Assembly: GCA_023444055.1 (NCBI GenBank)
Contig: JAEZRV010000024.1
Location: 1-64,000 of the forward strand
DNA length: 64,000 nt
From: Bacillota bacterium
Lineage (GTDB): Bacteria > Bacillota > Clostridia > Acetivibrionales > DSM-1351
Direction of reading: 5' to 3'
Both the position numbers and the translations under genes were made by a program. The notes under the pieces are model-generated. The model was given only the letters and a program-made list of their open reading frames with translations, made no database searches and was not told the origin of the DNA. Positions 27,140 through 35,197 of the stretch are shown one piece after another. Position 1 is the stretch's first letter, and each line of letters starts with the position of its first letter.

Positions 27140-29554
27140 ATGAGAAATCTCAAAAAGTTAATTGCAATAACCTTAGCGACATGCGTGCTTGCAACATTTT
27201 CGATGCCTGCATTTGCTGATGGTGATGCCAAGTCTGATGTCAAGACTGATGCACAGTATTTGGAAAAGCTTAATGTAATTATAGGTGATGGGAATGGTGT
27301 AAATGACGATTACCTTGCAAAAGGAACTACAAGAATTCAAGCGGCAGTAATCTTTCTTAGATTGTGTGGATTAGAGGCTAAGGCTTTTAAATTTTCGTCT
27401 AAAGAGAACTTTACTGATGCTGATTCATTAGATTGGAATGAAGGAAGAAATATTTTAGCATATCTCAAGGCTAATCCGCAGTTAGGATGGACTGGTATAG
27501 GCAAAGGCAAATTTGATCCTAATGGCTCGGTGACCGCTAAGATGATTTACAAGATAATGCTTGAAGCATTGGGTTACAAAGCAGGAAAAGACTTTACGTA
27601 TGCAAACACAATTAAGTTTGCAGCACAAAAGGGTCTTACCAAAATCAGCACTGTAAAAGGTCAGATAAGCAATGCCAATTTGGTAACTGCACTTATGGAA
27701 GCTCTTGATACGCCAGTTGCCGGAGGAACAAAGACTCTTGCTCAGACGCTCGGCTATGATAAGGCAACTAATGGGGAACAAGGGACTGAAAGGGTTACTG
27801 TAGATGCGAGTGGTTTTGATGCCAGCGGAAGAGTTGTTGCTTACTACGGCTCACCAGATAGTATTGACGGAGAAATTGAAGATGCTTGGAAGCTTGCTGA
27901 ACCAGTAAAATTTACAAAGATAAGTTCCGGCAGTACGAGTACAACAGCAACCATGAGGGTGTTGTGGGATGATAACGCTGTGTATTTCTTGGCTGAAGTA
28001 AAGGATGCTGACATTTCTGATGCTTCCGGTAATGTTTATGAAAAAGATAGCGTCGAATTTTTCCTGGACGAAGATAATAAGAGATGTGGGACATATGAAG
28101 GCGATGATAGTCAGTTTAGAATTAATTTTAAAAATGAGAGATCCTCTGACCATGGTGATTTAACAAATCTGTATTCAGCTGCAAAGGTAGTAGAAGGCGG
28201 TTATGTAATCGAAGGTCGTGTTGCATTATCTCAGACTCCATCAAATGGTAAGGTAATGGGTATGGAAGGTCAGATCAATGATGCAACAGGAAGTACAAGA
28301 ATAGCTACTTTGAATATATTTGATACTACGGGTACTGCTTATCAGGATACAACAAAGTTTGGTCAAATGCTTTTGACTGGTAAAGGTCTCAATTCTATAT
28401 CAAAACCAAACTTTTATGATTTGAAATCCTTAGTTATGAGTGCAAAGGATATAGAACTGCAACGCTATTCTAACGGTAATGTAGTTGACACACTAATAAA
28501 AGATTCAGAAGCTACGATTGCTGATAAAGCTTCAACACAAGCGAAATTTGACGACTTGTTAATTAAATTACAAGCTGCCATTGATAATTTGGTACATAAT
28601 GACTTATCCTTTGATGAAAAAGAGTGTAGAGAGATACCAAAGGCATATAAGACGTCAGATCCTGAGAGCATAAGAGGATCTATCGTAAGAGTTGACTACA
28701 AAACGAATACTTACGATCAAGACGCAAAAGATTTAGACAAGTATATGCTTGTATATCTTCCTCACGGATATGATGCCAACGATAAAACTAAGAAATATGA
28801 TATAGTATACCTGATTCATGGTAATGCTGAGAGCCAGCATACTGCTTTTGGTGGTGTTGATCAGAATACTGAGCTTATGAGAGCAGTTGATAATTTGATT
28901 GCTGCTGGTAAGATGAAGCCAATGATTATCGTTACTCCTACTTGGTATAATACAGCTCCATTTACTGCTGAGAGACAGAAGGAAGATGGACTGTTCCGTA
29001 TTAAGAATTTCCATAATGAATTGGTGAAGGATATCATACCTACAATTGAAGGAAAATATAATGTATATGCGCAGTCTAACAGTGAAAAAGACTTGCTTGC
29101 AGCAAGAAATCACAGAGCTATTGCTGGATTCTCCATGGGTTCCGCCTGCACTTGGTATAACTACATTTATAGTATAAATTACTTTAAATACTATGTTCCA
29201 ATTAGTTTGTGGTGCTGGCAGGATGTAGACTCAATAAAGAAAGAGGGATATAGTTTTACAGGAACTGATGACGAGATCAAAGCTAAATATCTAGCTGAAA
29301 TCGCTAAAAAAGCGGGTTATACAAAAGATGATGTACGAATCTTCTGTGCAACAGGTACAGCTGATTTGGCTTACAATGGAATGAACTCCCAGATTGCTGA
29401 AATGAAGAAACTTACTGATACGTTTGTTTATTCAGCAGATCTTAGAAAGGGTAACTTCTATTACATAACATTGAAGGGCGGAGCTCATAACTGGACCTGC
29501 GTGGATCGTTATTTATACAATATCTTGCCAGATTTATTCTTGGACAACAAATGA
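27140..29554 (+). CDS. Secreted S-layer/CBM9/CE1-type esterase (xylan or feruloyl esterase)
   Basis: An 804-residue exported enzyme. A signal peptide ends near PAFADGDA (about 26). Residues 30-200 are SLH-like repeats. Residues 215-420 form a CBM9-like module (DGEIEDAWKLAEPV, VYFLAEVKDADI, DSVEFFLDEDN) that would bind xylan or cellulose ends. The C-terminal 300 residues form an esterase of the feruloyl/acetyl-xylan esterase D family with YLIHGN, nucleophile Ser665 in GFSMGS and a candidate catalytic His783 in GGAHNW. It probably removes acetyl or feruloyl groups from xylan while tethered to the cell surface. It starts behind an AGGAGG site. A 14-codon coding-like tail in the +1 frame follows the stop. 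Confidence 0.9.
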   Translation: MRNLKKLIAITLATCVLATFSMPAFADGDAKSDVKTDAQYLEKLNVIIGDGNGVNDDYLAKGTTRIQAAVIFLRLCGLEAKAFKFSSKENFTDADSLDWNEGRNILAYLKANPQLGWTGIGKGKFDPNGSVTAKMIYKIMLEALGYKAGKDFTYANTIKFAAQKGLTKISTVKGQISNANLVTALMEALDTPVAGGTKTLAQTLGYDKATNGEQGTERVTVDASGFDASGRVVAYYGSPDSIDGEIEDAWKLAEPVKFTKISSGSTSTTATMRVLWDDNAVYFLAEVKDADISDASGNVYEKDSVEFFLDEDNKRCGTYEGDDSQFRINFKNERSSDHGDLTNLYSAAKVVEGGYVIEGRVALSQTPSNGKVMGMEGQINDATGSTRIATLNIFDTTGTAYQDTTKFGQMLLTGKGLNSISKPNFYDLKSLVMSAKDIELQRYSNGNVVDTLIKDSEATIADKASTQAKFDDLLIKLQAAIDNLVHNDLSFDEKECREIPKAYKTSDPESIRGSIVRVDYKTNTYDQDAKDLDKYMLVYLPHGYDANDKTKKYDIVYLIHGNAESQHTAFGGVDQNTELMRAVDNLIAAGKMKPMIIVTPTWYNTAPFTAERQKEDGLFRIKNFHNELVKDIIPTIEGKYNVYAQSNSEKDLLAARNHRAIAGFSMGSACTWYNYIYSINYFKYYVPISLWCWQDVDSIKKEGYSFTGTDDEIKAKYLAEIAKKAGYTKDDVRIFCATGTADLAYNGMNSQIAEMKKLTDTFVYSADLRKGNFYYITLKGGAHNWTCVDRYLYNILPDLFLDNK

Positions 29555-29617
29555 TTACGTCTTAGATGAAGAAGGCGAAGCAGTTTCAGTAAAGTGAAAT
29601 AATCTAATAAGAGGACT

Positions 29618-29719
29618 AGAGGGCTGTTGCAAAAATAGCTTAACGAATTATATCTTGTATCTGGTTTTATAACCTATATATATATAATGTGGTTAAGAGT
29701 TGTTGTGCAACAGCCCTCT
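29618..29719. mobile_element. MITE-like element with 14-bp perfect terminal inverted repeats
   Basis: AGAGGGCTGTTGCA (29618-29631) and TGCAACAGCCCTCT (29706-29719) bound 102 bp of AT-rich DNA with no ORF. A second inner pair, CTTAAC / GTTAAG, is also present. Termini of the form GGGCTGTTGCA occur at the ends of several Firmicute insertion sequences (established knowledge, from memory). The element sits between the esterase gene and the biosynthetic cluster. It could also form a long RNA hairpin, but the second arm lacks a T run. Confidence 0.6.
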
Positions 29720-29800
29720 GCTTCTTGTGTGGTGCGTACAGCGAAGCTGGAGCACCCTTGCCAGTGTAAGTCTGGCACGGGTACTTACCGAAAAGCCCGC
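29720..29800. other. GC-rich non-coding segment with a strong hairpin
   Basis: This stretch differs in base composition from the AT-rich DNA around it. It contains TGCCAG...CTGGCA within a larger stem CCCTTGCCAG / CTGGCACGGG (9 of 10 pairs, 7-nt loop, about 29756-29782). It abuts the MITE-like element. It could be the remnant of a mobile element or group II intron, but I could not match it to a known RNA. Confidence 0.3.
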
Positions 29801-29895
29801 CGTGATTATTACTAAATATTTATAATTATACTATAATAACATTAAAAATGAATCAGAAATGGTGCTATGTAAAGAGAATGGGAAAATTAAATATA

Positions 29896-29924
29896 TTGAC
29901 AAAAATGTAAAACATTAATATTAT
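29896..29924 (+). promoter_or_regulatory. Sigma-A promoter of the biosynthetic cluster
   Basis: TTGACA (29896-29901), exactly 17 bp, then TATTAT (29919-29924), 111 bp before the first gene of the cluster. This is one of the best promoter matches in the window. Confidence 0.7.
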
Positions 29925-30035
29925 AAGTGTATTAAATGTAAAAATATGTTTTTTAGTGACATAATGAAAATTCATGTCTATTAAAATTTTAGAGAAATGA
30001 ATTGATAGTATTTTATGTAGAGTGGAGATAACATA

Positions 30036-32612
30036 ATGCCCAAATATACTTATATGTTTACAGAAGGTAATGCGTCCATGAAAAACCTTCTTGGGGGGAA
30101 GGGGGCAAACTTGGCAGAAATGTCGGGTTTAGGTCTTCCAGTACCGAAAGGTTTTACAATCACGACGGAGGCATGCTTGAAATACTATGATGATGGCAAT
30201 ATTATAGGAAAAGAAATTGAAGAGCAAATTCATAAAACTCTTACTAAAATCGAAGAATGTGTGGGCAAAAGGTTTGGTGACCCAAAAAATCCGTTGTTAC
30301 TGTCTGTACGTTCAGGTGCAAGAGTTTCTATGCCAGGCATGATGGATACAATTCTTAATCTAGGGATGAACGATGAGGTGGTTAAAGTTGTTACTGAGAT
30401 GTCAGGGAATCCCCAATTTGCTTATGACAACTACCGACGTTTTATCCAAATGTTTGGTGAGGTTGCCATGGGAATTGAAAAGAGTAAATTTGAGAAAATA
30501 TTTTGCAAGGTAAAGGAAGAAAATAGCGTTGAGGGCGACACAGACATATCTACAAATGATTTAAAAGTGGTTATACAAAGATATAAAGAGCTATTCAAAA
30601 ATGAGAAAGGGACAGAATTTCCGCAGGAGCCAAGGGAGCAATTGATGGAAGCTGTCCGTGCAGTCTTTGATTCGTGGAATAATCCACGGGCAAAAGCGTA
30701 TAGAGCAATGCATCGCATTCCGGATACATGGGGAACTGCTGTAAATATTCAGGAAATGGTTTTTGGGAACCTTGGGAATGACTCTGGTACTGGAATAGCT
30801 TTCACGCGCGATCCATCTACAGGAGAAAAGAAGTTGCTCGGGGAGTTCTTGCTGAATGCGCAGGGAGAAGATATCGTAGATGGAAGCCGTATGCCTCAAT
30901 CAATTGAGTATTTGAAGGAACTAAACCCTGCGGTCTATCATCAATTTATACATATTGCCGAGGAGATAGAAAAGCATTATAAAGACATGCAAGATTTGGA
31001 GTTCACTGTAGAAAAAGGTAAGCTTTTTATATTGCAGACGAGAAATGGAAGAAGAACAGCTGCAGCGTCGGTAAAGATTGCTGTGGATCTTGTAAATGAA
31101 GGCATAATTGAACAGCGAGAAGCGTTGTTGCGCATTAATCTGATTTCGTCGGAGACGCTTTTTTACCCGGTATTTGACGTGCAGTCCATGAGAAAGACTT
31201 TCCCGATTGCCAAAGGATTGCCGGGATGCAAGGGGATTGCGGTAGGTCAAGTGTTTTTTGATGCAGATAGGGCTGTAAAAGCTTTTCATAGCGGCGTAAA
31301 GGATATAATTCTGTTCAAGAAAGAGATGAATGCCAGAGACTTGGAGGCTATTTATATCGCGCAGGGGCTTTTGCTACAATCTAGGGAATCTGAAGCCTTT
31401 GCTATAGAGCATGCTAAAAGATATGGGAAGTGCTGTATAGTGCATTGTAAAGACTTAGAGATTGATGAAAATAGACGCTATCTTACTACTCCAAAAGGGA
31501 AATTGTTTGCTGAGGGTGACTGGATTTCCATAGATGGTAGCACAGGAAGTCTTTATGGAGAGAAACTTCCAATGACGAATCCTGCATTTAACAATGAGCT
31601 AAGTGTCTTTCAAGAATGGGCAAATGCGACTAGGAAATTATCAGTTCGAGCTATTGCTGAGAACCCGTACGAAGCAGCTAAGGCTATTCAATTGGGTGCT
31701 GAAGGAATTGGGCTATACCGAACAGAGCGTACATCTTTTCAACCGGAAAAGCTTTCTCTGATGAGGCAAATACTTTTTTCAGATGATGAAAGGCAAAAAG
31801 AAAATGCGTGTGAGGAGCTTTTTATTCTTTTAAAAAGGGATTTCGAAAATCTATTCAGTTATACAAAAGGTTATCCTGTAGCGGTGAGATTGCTGAGCTT
31901 TCCGGGGTATGAATACTTCCTGCAAGATTTGGGGGAGAGCTGTGAGGTGTGGGCTAATGCCGCTAGGAAAAACGGAACAGTTCAGCTAGCGAAAAAGGAC
32001 CACAGAAGCTTGAAAGATGGGCCGTGGATGGACATAATAAAAACACAGTTGCGGGCTGTTATCCAAGTAGCATACCAGAGGAATAAAGATGAACAAAATG
32101 TAGATCTGAAAATCATTATACCGATGCTCCGGGAGGTAAAGGAATTGGAATACTTCCGTGATATATCTAAAAAAATAACGAAGGAAATTATGAGAAGTAA
32201 CGGAACAGAATTCACATGTAAAATAGGTGCTGCAGTTGAGCTTCCAAGAGCAGCGTTGCTCGCAGATGAAATTGCAGAAGAGGCAGATGTTTTATGTTTT
32301 GATACAAACCTTCTTACAGCATCGGTCTTCGGTTTTAACGACTTTACTTCTGAGAGGCTACTGCGAGATGACTTCAATCCTTTTGAAAAGTTAGATCAAG
32401 CGGGTGTTGGACAGCTTATTCAGCAAGCAGTACTGCGTGGGAGAAATACCAAGCTGGATTTAGAACTGGGGGTTTTCGGACAGCAGGTCGATGATCCAGC
32501 GGCGCTCGAATTTTATCAGCGTGCAGGAATCAATTATGTATGTTGCCTGCCGGCTCGTATACCGATTATACGCCTTATGGCGGCTCAGGTAGCAGCAAAA
32601 GTGCAAGAATGA
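30036..32612 (+). CDS. PPDK-like ATP-grasp protein with inactivated phosphohistidine and PEP sites
   Basis: An 858-residue protein with full-length pyruvate phosphate dikinase layout (usual length about 875). The ATP-grasp half is intact: LLSVRSGARVSMPGMMDT, MVFGNLGNDSGTGIAFTR and LEFTVEKGKLFILQTRNG. The central swivel domain is degenerate. Where the dikinase has GGMTSHAA, this has RESEAFAI, so the phospho-carrier His (His455 in the clostridial enzyme) is Phe455. The PEP/pyruvate half keeps the Arg of GLYRTE and RLL and the Glu of VELPRAAL. It has lost the MGHRG motif, one metal-binding Asp (TND to TNL) and the catalytic Cys (GxCGEHGGDP to GVFGQQVDDP, Phe814). It is therefore not a housekeeping dikinase. 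A separate swivel protein is encoded downstream, suggesting a split phosphotransferase acting on a non-pyruvate substrate, as in rifampin phosphotransferase or phenylphosphate synthase. Confidence 0.9.
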   Translation: MPKYTYMFTEGNASMKNLLGGKGANLAEMSGLGLPVPKGFTITTEACLKYYDDGNIIGKEIEEQIHKTLTKIEECVGKRFGDPKNPLLLSVRSGARVSMPGMMDTILNLGMNDEVVKVVTEMSGNPQFAYDNYRRFIQMFGEVAMGIEKSKFEKIFCKVKEENSVEGDTDISTNDLKVVIQRYKELFKNEKGTEFPQEPREQLMEAVRAVFDSWNNPRAKAYRAMHRIPDTWGTAVNIQEMVFGNLGNDSGTGIAFTRDPSTGEKKLLGEFLLNAQGEDIVDGSRMPQSIEYLKELNPAVYHQFIHIAEEIEKHYKDMQDLEFTVEKGKLFILQTRNGRRTAAASVKIAVDLVNEGIIEQREALLRINLISSETLFYPVFDVQSMRKTFPIAKGLPGCKGIAVGQVFFDADRAVKAFHSGVKDIILFKKEMNARDLEAIYIAQGLLLQSRESEAFAIEHAKRYGKCCIVHCKDLEIDENRRYLTTPKGKLFAEGDWISIDGSTGSLYGEKLPMTNPAFNNELSVFQEWANATRKLSVRAIAENPYEAAKAIQLGAEGIGLYRTERTSFQPEKLSLMRQILFSDDERQKENACEELFILLKRDFENLFSYTKGYPVAVRLLSFPGYEYFLQDLGESCEVWANAARKNGTVQLAKKDHRSLKDGPWMDIIKTQLRAVIQVAYQRNKDEQNVDLKIIIPMLREVKELEYFRDISKKITKEIMRSNGTEFTCKIGAAVELPRAALLADEIAEEADVLCFDTNLLTASVFGFNDFTSERLLRDDFNPFEKLDQAGVGQLIQQAVLRGRNTKLDLELGVFGQQVDDPAALEFYQRAGINYVCCLPARIPIIRLMAAQVAAKVQE

Positions 32613-32652
32613 TAAAAGGATAATAAGTAGGATGAAACGGGAGGCATAAATA

Positions 32653-33768
32653 GTGGCACAGTGTGAAGGTGTGTTGATAACTGGAAGTACAGGCTTTTTA
32701 GGTATACATATTCTTGAGCGAGTTATCATAGATACGCAATATACGGCGTATTGCCTTGTGCGGGGTAATGAAGCTGGTGAGATCGAAGTGCGGTTTAAAC
32801 AGCTACTCAACTTTTATTTTGGCGGAAAAATGGTAGAACTGCTGGGAAAGAGGATTATTCTTGTTCAGGGTGACTTTACCGAAGAAAATTTCGGCATGGA
32901 TCTAGAACACTACCAATCTTTGGGAAATGCAGTGAATTGCGTACTGCATTGTGGAGCAATCGTTAAGCATTTTGGCCTGTACAAAGAGTTTGAACGGGTA
33001 AATGTTAAAGGAACAGAGCAGGTGATACGATTTGCCCGTGCCTATGATGTGTACATGACGTACATGTCCACTACGGCAGCCGCTCGCTTAGATACCGCCA
33101 TACCAGGGGATTCTAGCTTTTCGGAAAAGAGTATACGGCTAAAAAGTGCCGGACATTCGGATACATATATTAGGAGCAAGATTGCAGCGGAAGAAGCAGT
33201 TTATCGTGCCAAAATACAGGGACTTCGAGGAAGTATTTTTCGAATAGGTGCATTGACAGGAAGATATTCGGACGGTGTTTTTCAATACAATATGAAAGAT
33301 AATGCAGTCTATAGCAGGATTCAGGTGGTTCTTGCGTCAGGAACTCTACCCGAAAAAATGCTGTATGACTCTATCGAGTTTACTCCGGTGGACTATTGTA
33401 GTCAAGCAATTGTAAAACTTCTGATGGATAGGCCAGATGATATTTTTCATCTGGCGAATGATCGTACGGTTACATTCAGGCAACTATTTGATATGCTGAA
33501 GGAAATCAATATTTATGCAGAAACGGTGCCAGATGTGGAGTTTTCAGAATATTCGGAGCGCCTAAAAGATTTTAGCCTGAGAGATGAACTTTACGTTGGA
33601 TTTTATCTCCATCTAAAAAGAAATGCGAACCCGGCGCATAAATTACCACTTTCATATGATTATACAAAAAGCTGCCTTGAGAAAAAAGAGTTTGCTTGGC
33701 CTGAAATTAACGTTCAGTATATTGAAAAAGTTGTAAATGATATAAAAAGGAAAAGATATATGATTTAG
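32653..33768 (+). CDS. Stand-alone thioester reductase (NRPS-type extended SDR)
   Basis: A 371-residue NAD(P)H-dependent reductase starting at GTG behind GGGAGG. The Rossmann motif GSTGFLG (11-17) and the start VLITGSTGFLGIHIL are typical of the terminal reductase domains of NRPS and carboxylate reductases. An active-site Tyr172-x3-Lys176 (YIRSK) and an upstream STTAA serine/threonine are present. Here the domain is a separate protein rather than fused to a synthetase. It would release a carrier-bound acyl chain as an aldehyde or alcohol. The only carriers nearby are the stand-alone ACP and the serine module, both in this cluster. It lies 40 bp after the PPDK-like gene and 16 bp before the nitroreductase gene. 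Confidence 0.85.
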   Translation: MAQCEGVLITGSTGFLGIHILERVIIDTQYTAYCLVRGNEAGEIEVRFKQLLNFYFGGKMVELLGKRIILVQGDFTEENFGMDLEHYQSLGNAVNCVLHCGAIVKHFGLYKEFERVNVKGTEQVIRFARAYDVYMTYMSTTAAARLDTAIPGDSSFSEKSIRLKSAGHSDTYIRSKIAAEEAVYRAKIQGLRGSIFRIGALTGRYSDGVFQYNMKDNAVYSRIQVVLASGTLPEKMLYDSIEFTPVDYCSQAIVKLLMDRPDDIFHLANDRTVTFRQLFDMLKEINIYAETVPDVEFSEYSERLKDFSLRDELYVGFYLHLKRNANPAHKLPLSYDYTKSCLEKKEFAWPEINVQYIEKVVNDIKRKRYMI

Positions 33769-33784
33769 AAAATGGGGGGATAAA

Positions 33785-34540
33785 ATGAATGAAGTAATTA
33801 AAACATTACATAATTTAAGATCGACTCATGGCGATTTTTCACAAAAAGAGGTTTCTGATGAGGATCTAAAGACGATACTCGATGCGTGTGTTTGCGCAGC
33901 AAATGCCTCTGCACGCCAAGCTTACTCGGTTGTTGTTGTAAAGGACAGGCAGAGAATAAAGAATGAATTTGCTTATGAAGGAAGTAAGGCGTTGCTTTTC
34001 TGCGTAGACTATACACGCATTTATGATATGGCTGGGGCGTTGGAAAAGGAGTTTGATGCTGAAGGGATTCTTTCATTTATTACTGGAGCGACAGATACTT
34101 TTTTGGCAGCGCAAACTGCGGCAATAGCAGCGCGATCGTTAGGGATTGACTCCTTGTTTACGAACAGCATATACAGAAGGGATATAGATAGCCTCTATGA
34201 TGCTTTTAAACTGCCACAAAAATATTGTTTTCCTTTAATTGCGCTTATTCTCGGCTATGCCGAATCGGAGCCTGCTTATCAGAAAGGGCGTATCAGCGGA
34301 GCGGGTATCATTCATTTTGATGAATACCGTAGCTTGGAAGACGCGGATGTGCAAAATTTAATTGCACAGTACGACCAGCGCGAGAATAATTTGGGATTAA
34401 TTCAGGATTGGGAAAAACAAGGATTTAAACATTATCTTGACTGGTTCTATACCTCCTGGTGCGAAAAAATGGATATTAAAAAGGAAAAAGAAGTTTATGA
34501 TATTCTTGAACGTGCTGCCTTTATAGAACGAACCTTTTAG
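33785..34540 (+). CDS. Nitroreductase-family flavoprotein
   Basis: A 251-residue FMN-dependent oxidoreductase of the nitroreductase fold. The N-terminal family pattern is clear (LHNLRSTHGDFSQKEV, then LKTILDACVCAANASARQ). A central AAQTAAIAARSLGIDSLF segment and a C-terminal FPLIALILGYAE segment complete the flavin-binding core. It starts behind GGGGG/GATAAA, closely following the reductase gene. In biosynthetic clusters such enzymes oxidise azolines or dehydrogenate amide or enone substrates. Which reaction it performs here cannot be read from the sequence. The C-terminal 60 residues (WDWFYTS-type aromatics near HYLDWFYTSW) are an extension beyond the minimal family. Confidence 0.85.
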   Translation: MNEVIKTLHNLRSTHGDFSQKEVSDEDLKTILDACVCAANASARQAYSVVVVKDRQRIKNEFAYEGSKALLFCVDYTRIYDMAGALEKEFDAEGILSFITGATDTFLAAQTAAIAARSLGIDSLFTNSIYRRDIDSLYDAFKLPQKYCFPLIALILGYAESEPAYQKGRISGAGIIHFDEYRSLEDADVQNLIAQYDQRENNLGLIQDWEKQGFKHYLDWFYTSWCEKMDIKKEKEVYDILERAAFIERTF

Positions 34541-34659
34541 AAATTCAAGAGAGTCGGATAAATAATGCGGAGGTTGCTGGATTTGTACCTTTTCTGTCTA
34601 AAAATATGTAAGTCCCCAATCGATGTGTGATGACATGCGTATATGATAAAACACATCAA

Positions 34660-34697
34660 TACAAATTATGTATTATTAAAAAAATACATAATTTGTA
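34660..34697. promoter_or_regulatory. 15-bp perfect inverted repeat before the swivel-protein gene
   Basis: TACAAATTATGTATT (34660-34674) and AATACATAATTTGTA (34683-34697) with an 8-bp spacer. They lie in the 324-bp gap between the nitroreductase and swivel genes, with a TATAAT at 34721. This may be an operator or a weak stem-loop within the cluster. The rest of the gap is AT-rich and appears non-coding. Confidence 0.45.
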
Positions 34698-34864
34698 AAA
34701 TAGTATTTACACATTATGTATATAATGCTAAAATATATAGTAAAATTATAAAAAATCAAACAAAATGTAGAAATAGAAAAATAAAACAAATGTTTCTATA
34801 TTTAATCAACGTAACACCAATTCCTATAAAAAATTATAGAATTTCTCTGAAATGGAGTGACATT

Positions 34865-35197
34865 ATGTCGACAGAAACAATCATTAAAGGTATTTCAGTG
34901 GTTCCAGGGTTTGTCAAAGGAAAGGCTAGAGTAGTGATAAATGTTGAGGAACTGGAAAGCGTCGAGCCTGGAGAAATCGTGGTAATTCCGGAAAGCAACC
35001 CTATGTATGCACTTGCAGTTATGAAGGCCTCTGGACTTATATGTGAGAATGGAGGAAGACTTTCACATATTTGTGTGGTTGCTATGGAAATGGGTATACC
35101 TTGCATCACAGGCGTGCGGGAGGCAACAAAGCAAATTGTTAGTGGACAATATATAACATTAAATTCTGAACAAGCGGAGATATGTATTGATGGATGA
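34865..35197 (+). CDS. Stand-alone phosphohistidine swivel domain (PEP-utilising mobile domain)
   Basis: A 110-residue protein consisting only of the mobile domain of PEP synthase/PPDK-type enzymes. The active motif is intact: ENGGRLSHICVVAMEMGIP, with phospho-carrier His68. The start is the ATG at 34865 behind GGAGTGA; an upstream TTG-like extension (to 34643) reads as AT-rich non-coding sequence. Since the PPDK-like protein in the same cluster has Phe in place of this histidine, the small protein probably acts in trans. It would take phosphate from the ATP-grasp site and carry it to the acceptor. It overlaps the next gene by 8 bp. Confidence 0.88.
   Translation: MSTETIIKGISVVPGFVKGKARVVINVEELESVEPGEIVVIPESNPMYALAVMKASGLICENGGRLSHICVVAMEMGIPCITGVREATKQIVSGQYITLNSEQAEICIDG

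Noticed and set aside
29618..29719. Simple rho-independent terminator of the esterase gene
   Set aside because: The arms are 74 bp apart and no T run follows. The ends look like transposon termini.
29720..29800. Group II intron fragment
   Set aside because: There is no recognisable domain V or intron-encoded reverse transcriptase nearby. It is kept only as an unassigned GC-rich segment.
30036..32612. Housekeeping pyruvate phosphate dikinase
   Set aside because: The carrier His, the catalytic Cys, the MGHRG motif and one metal Asp are replaced, and the gene heads a biosynthetic cluster.
34643..34864. N-terminal extension of the swivel protein
   Set aside because: The stretch is AT-rich, includes the 15-bp palindrome and lacks a ribosome binding site. 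The ATG at 34865 has one.
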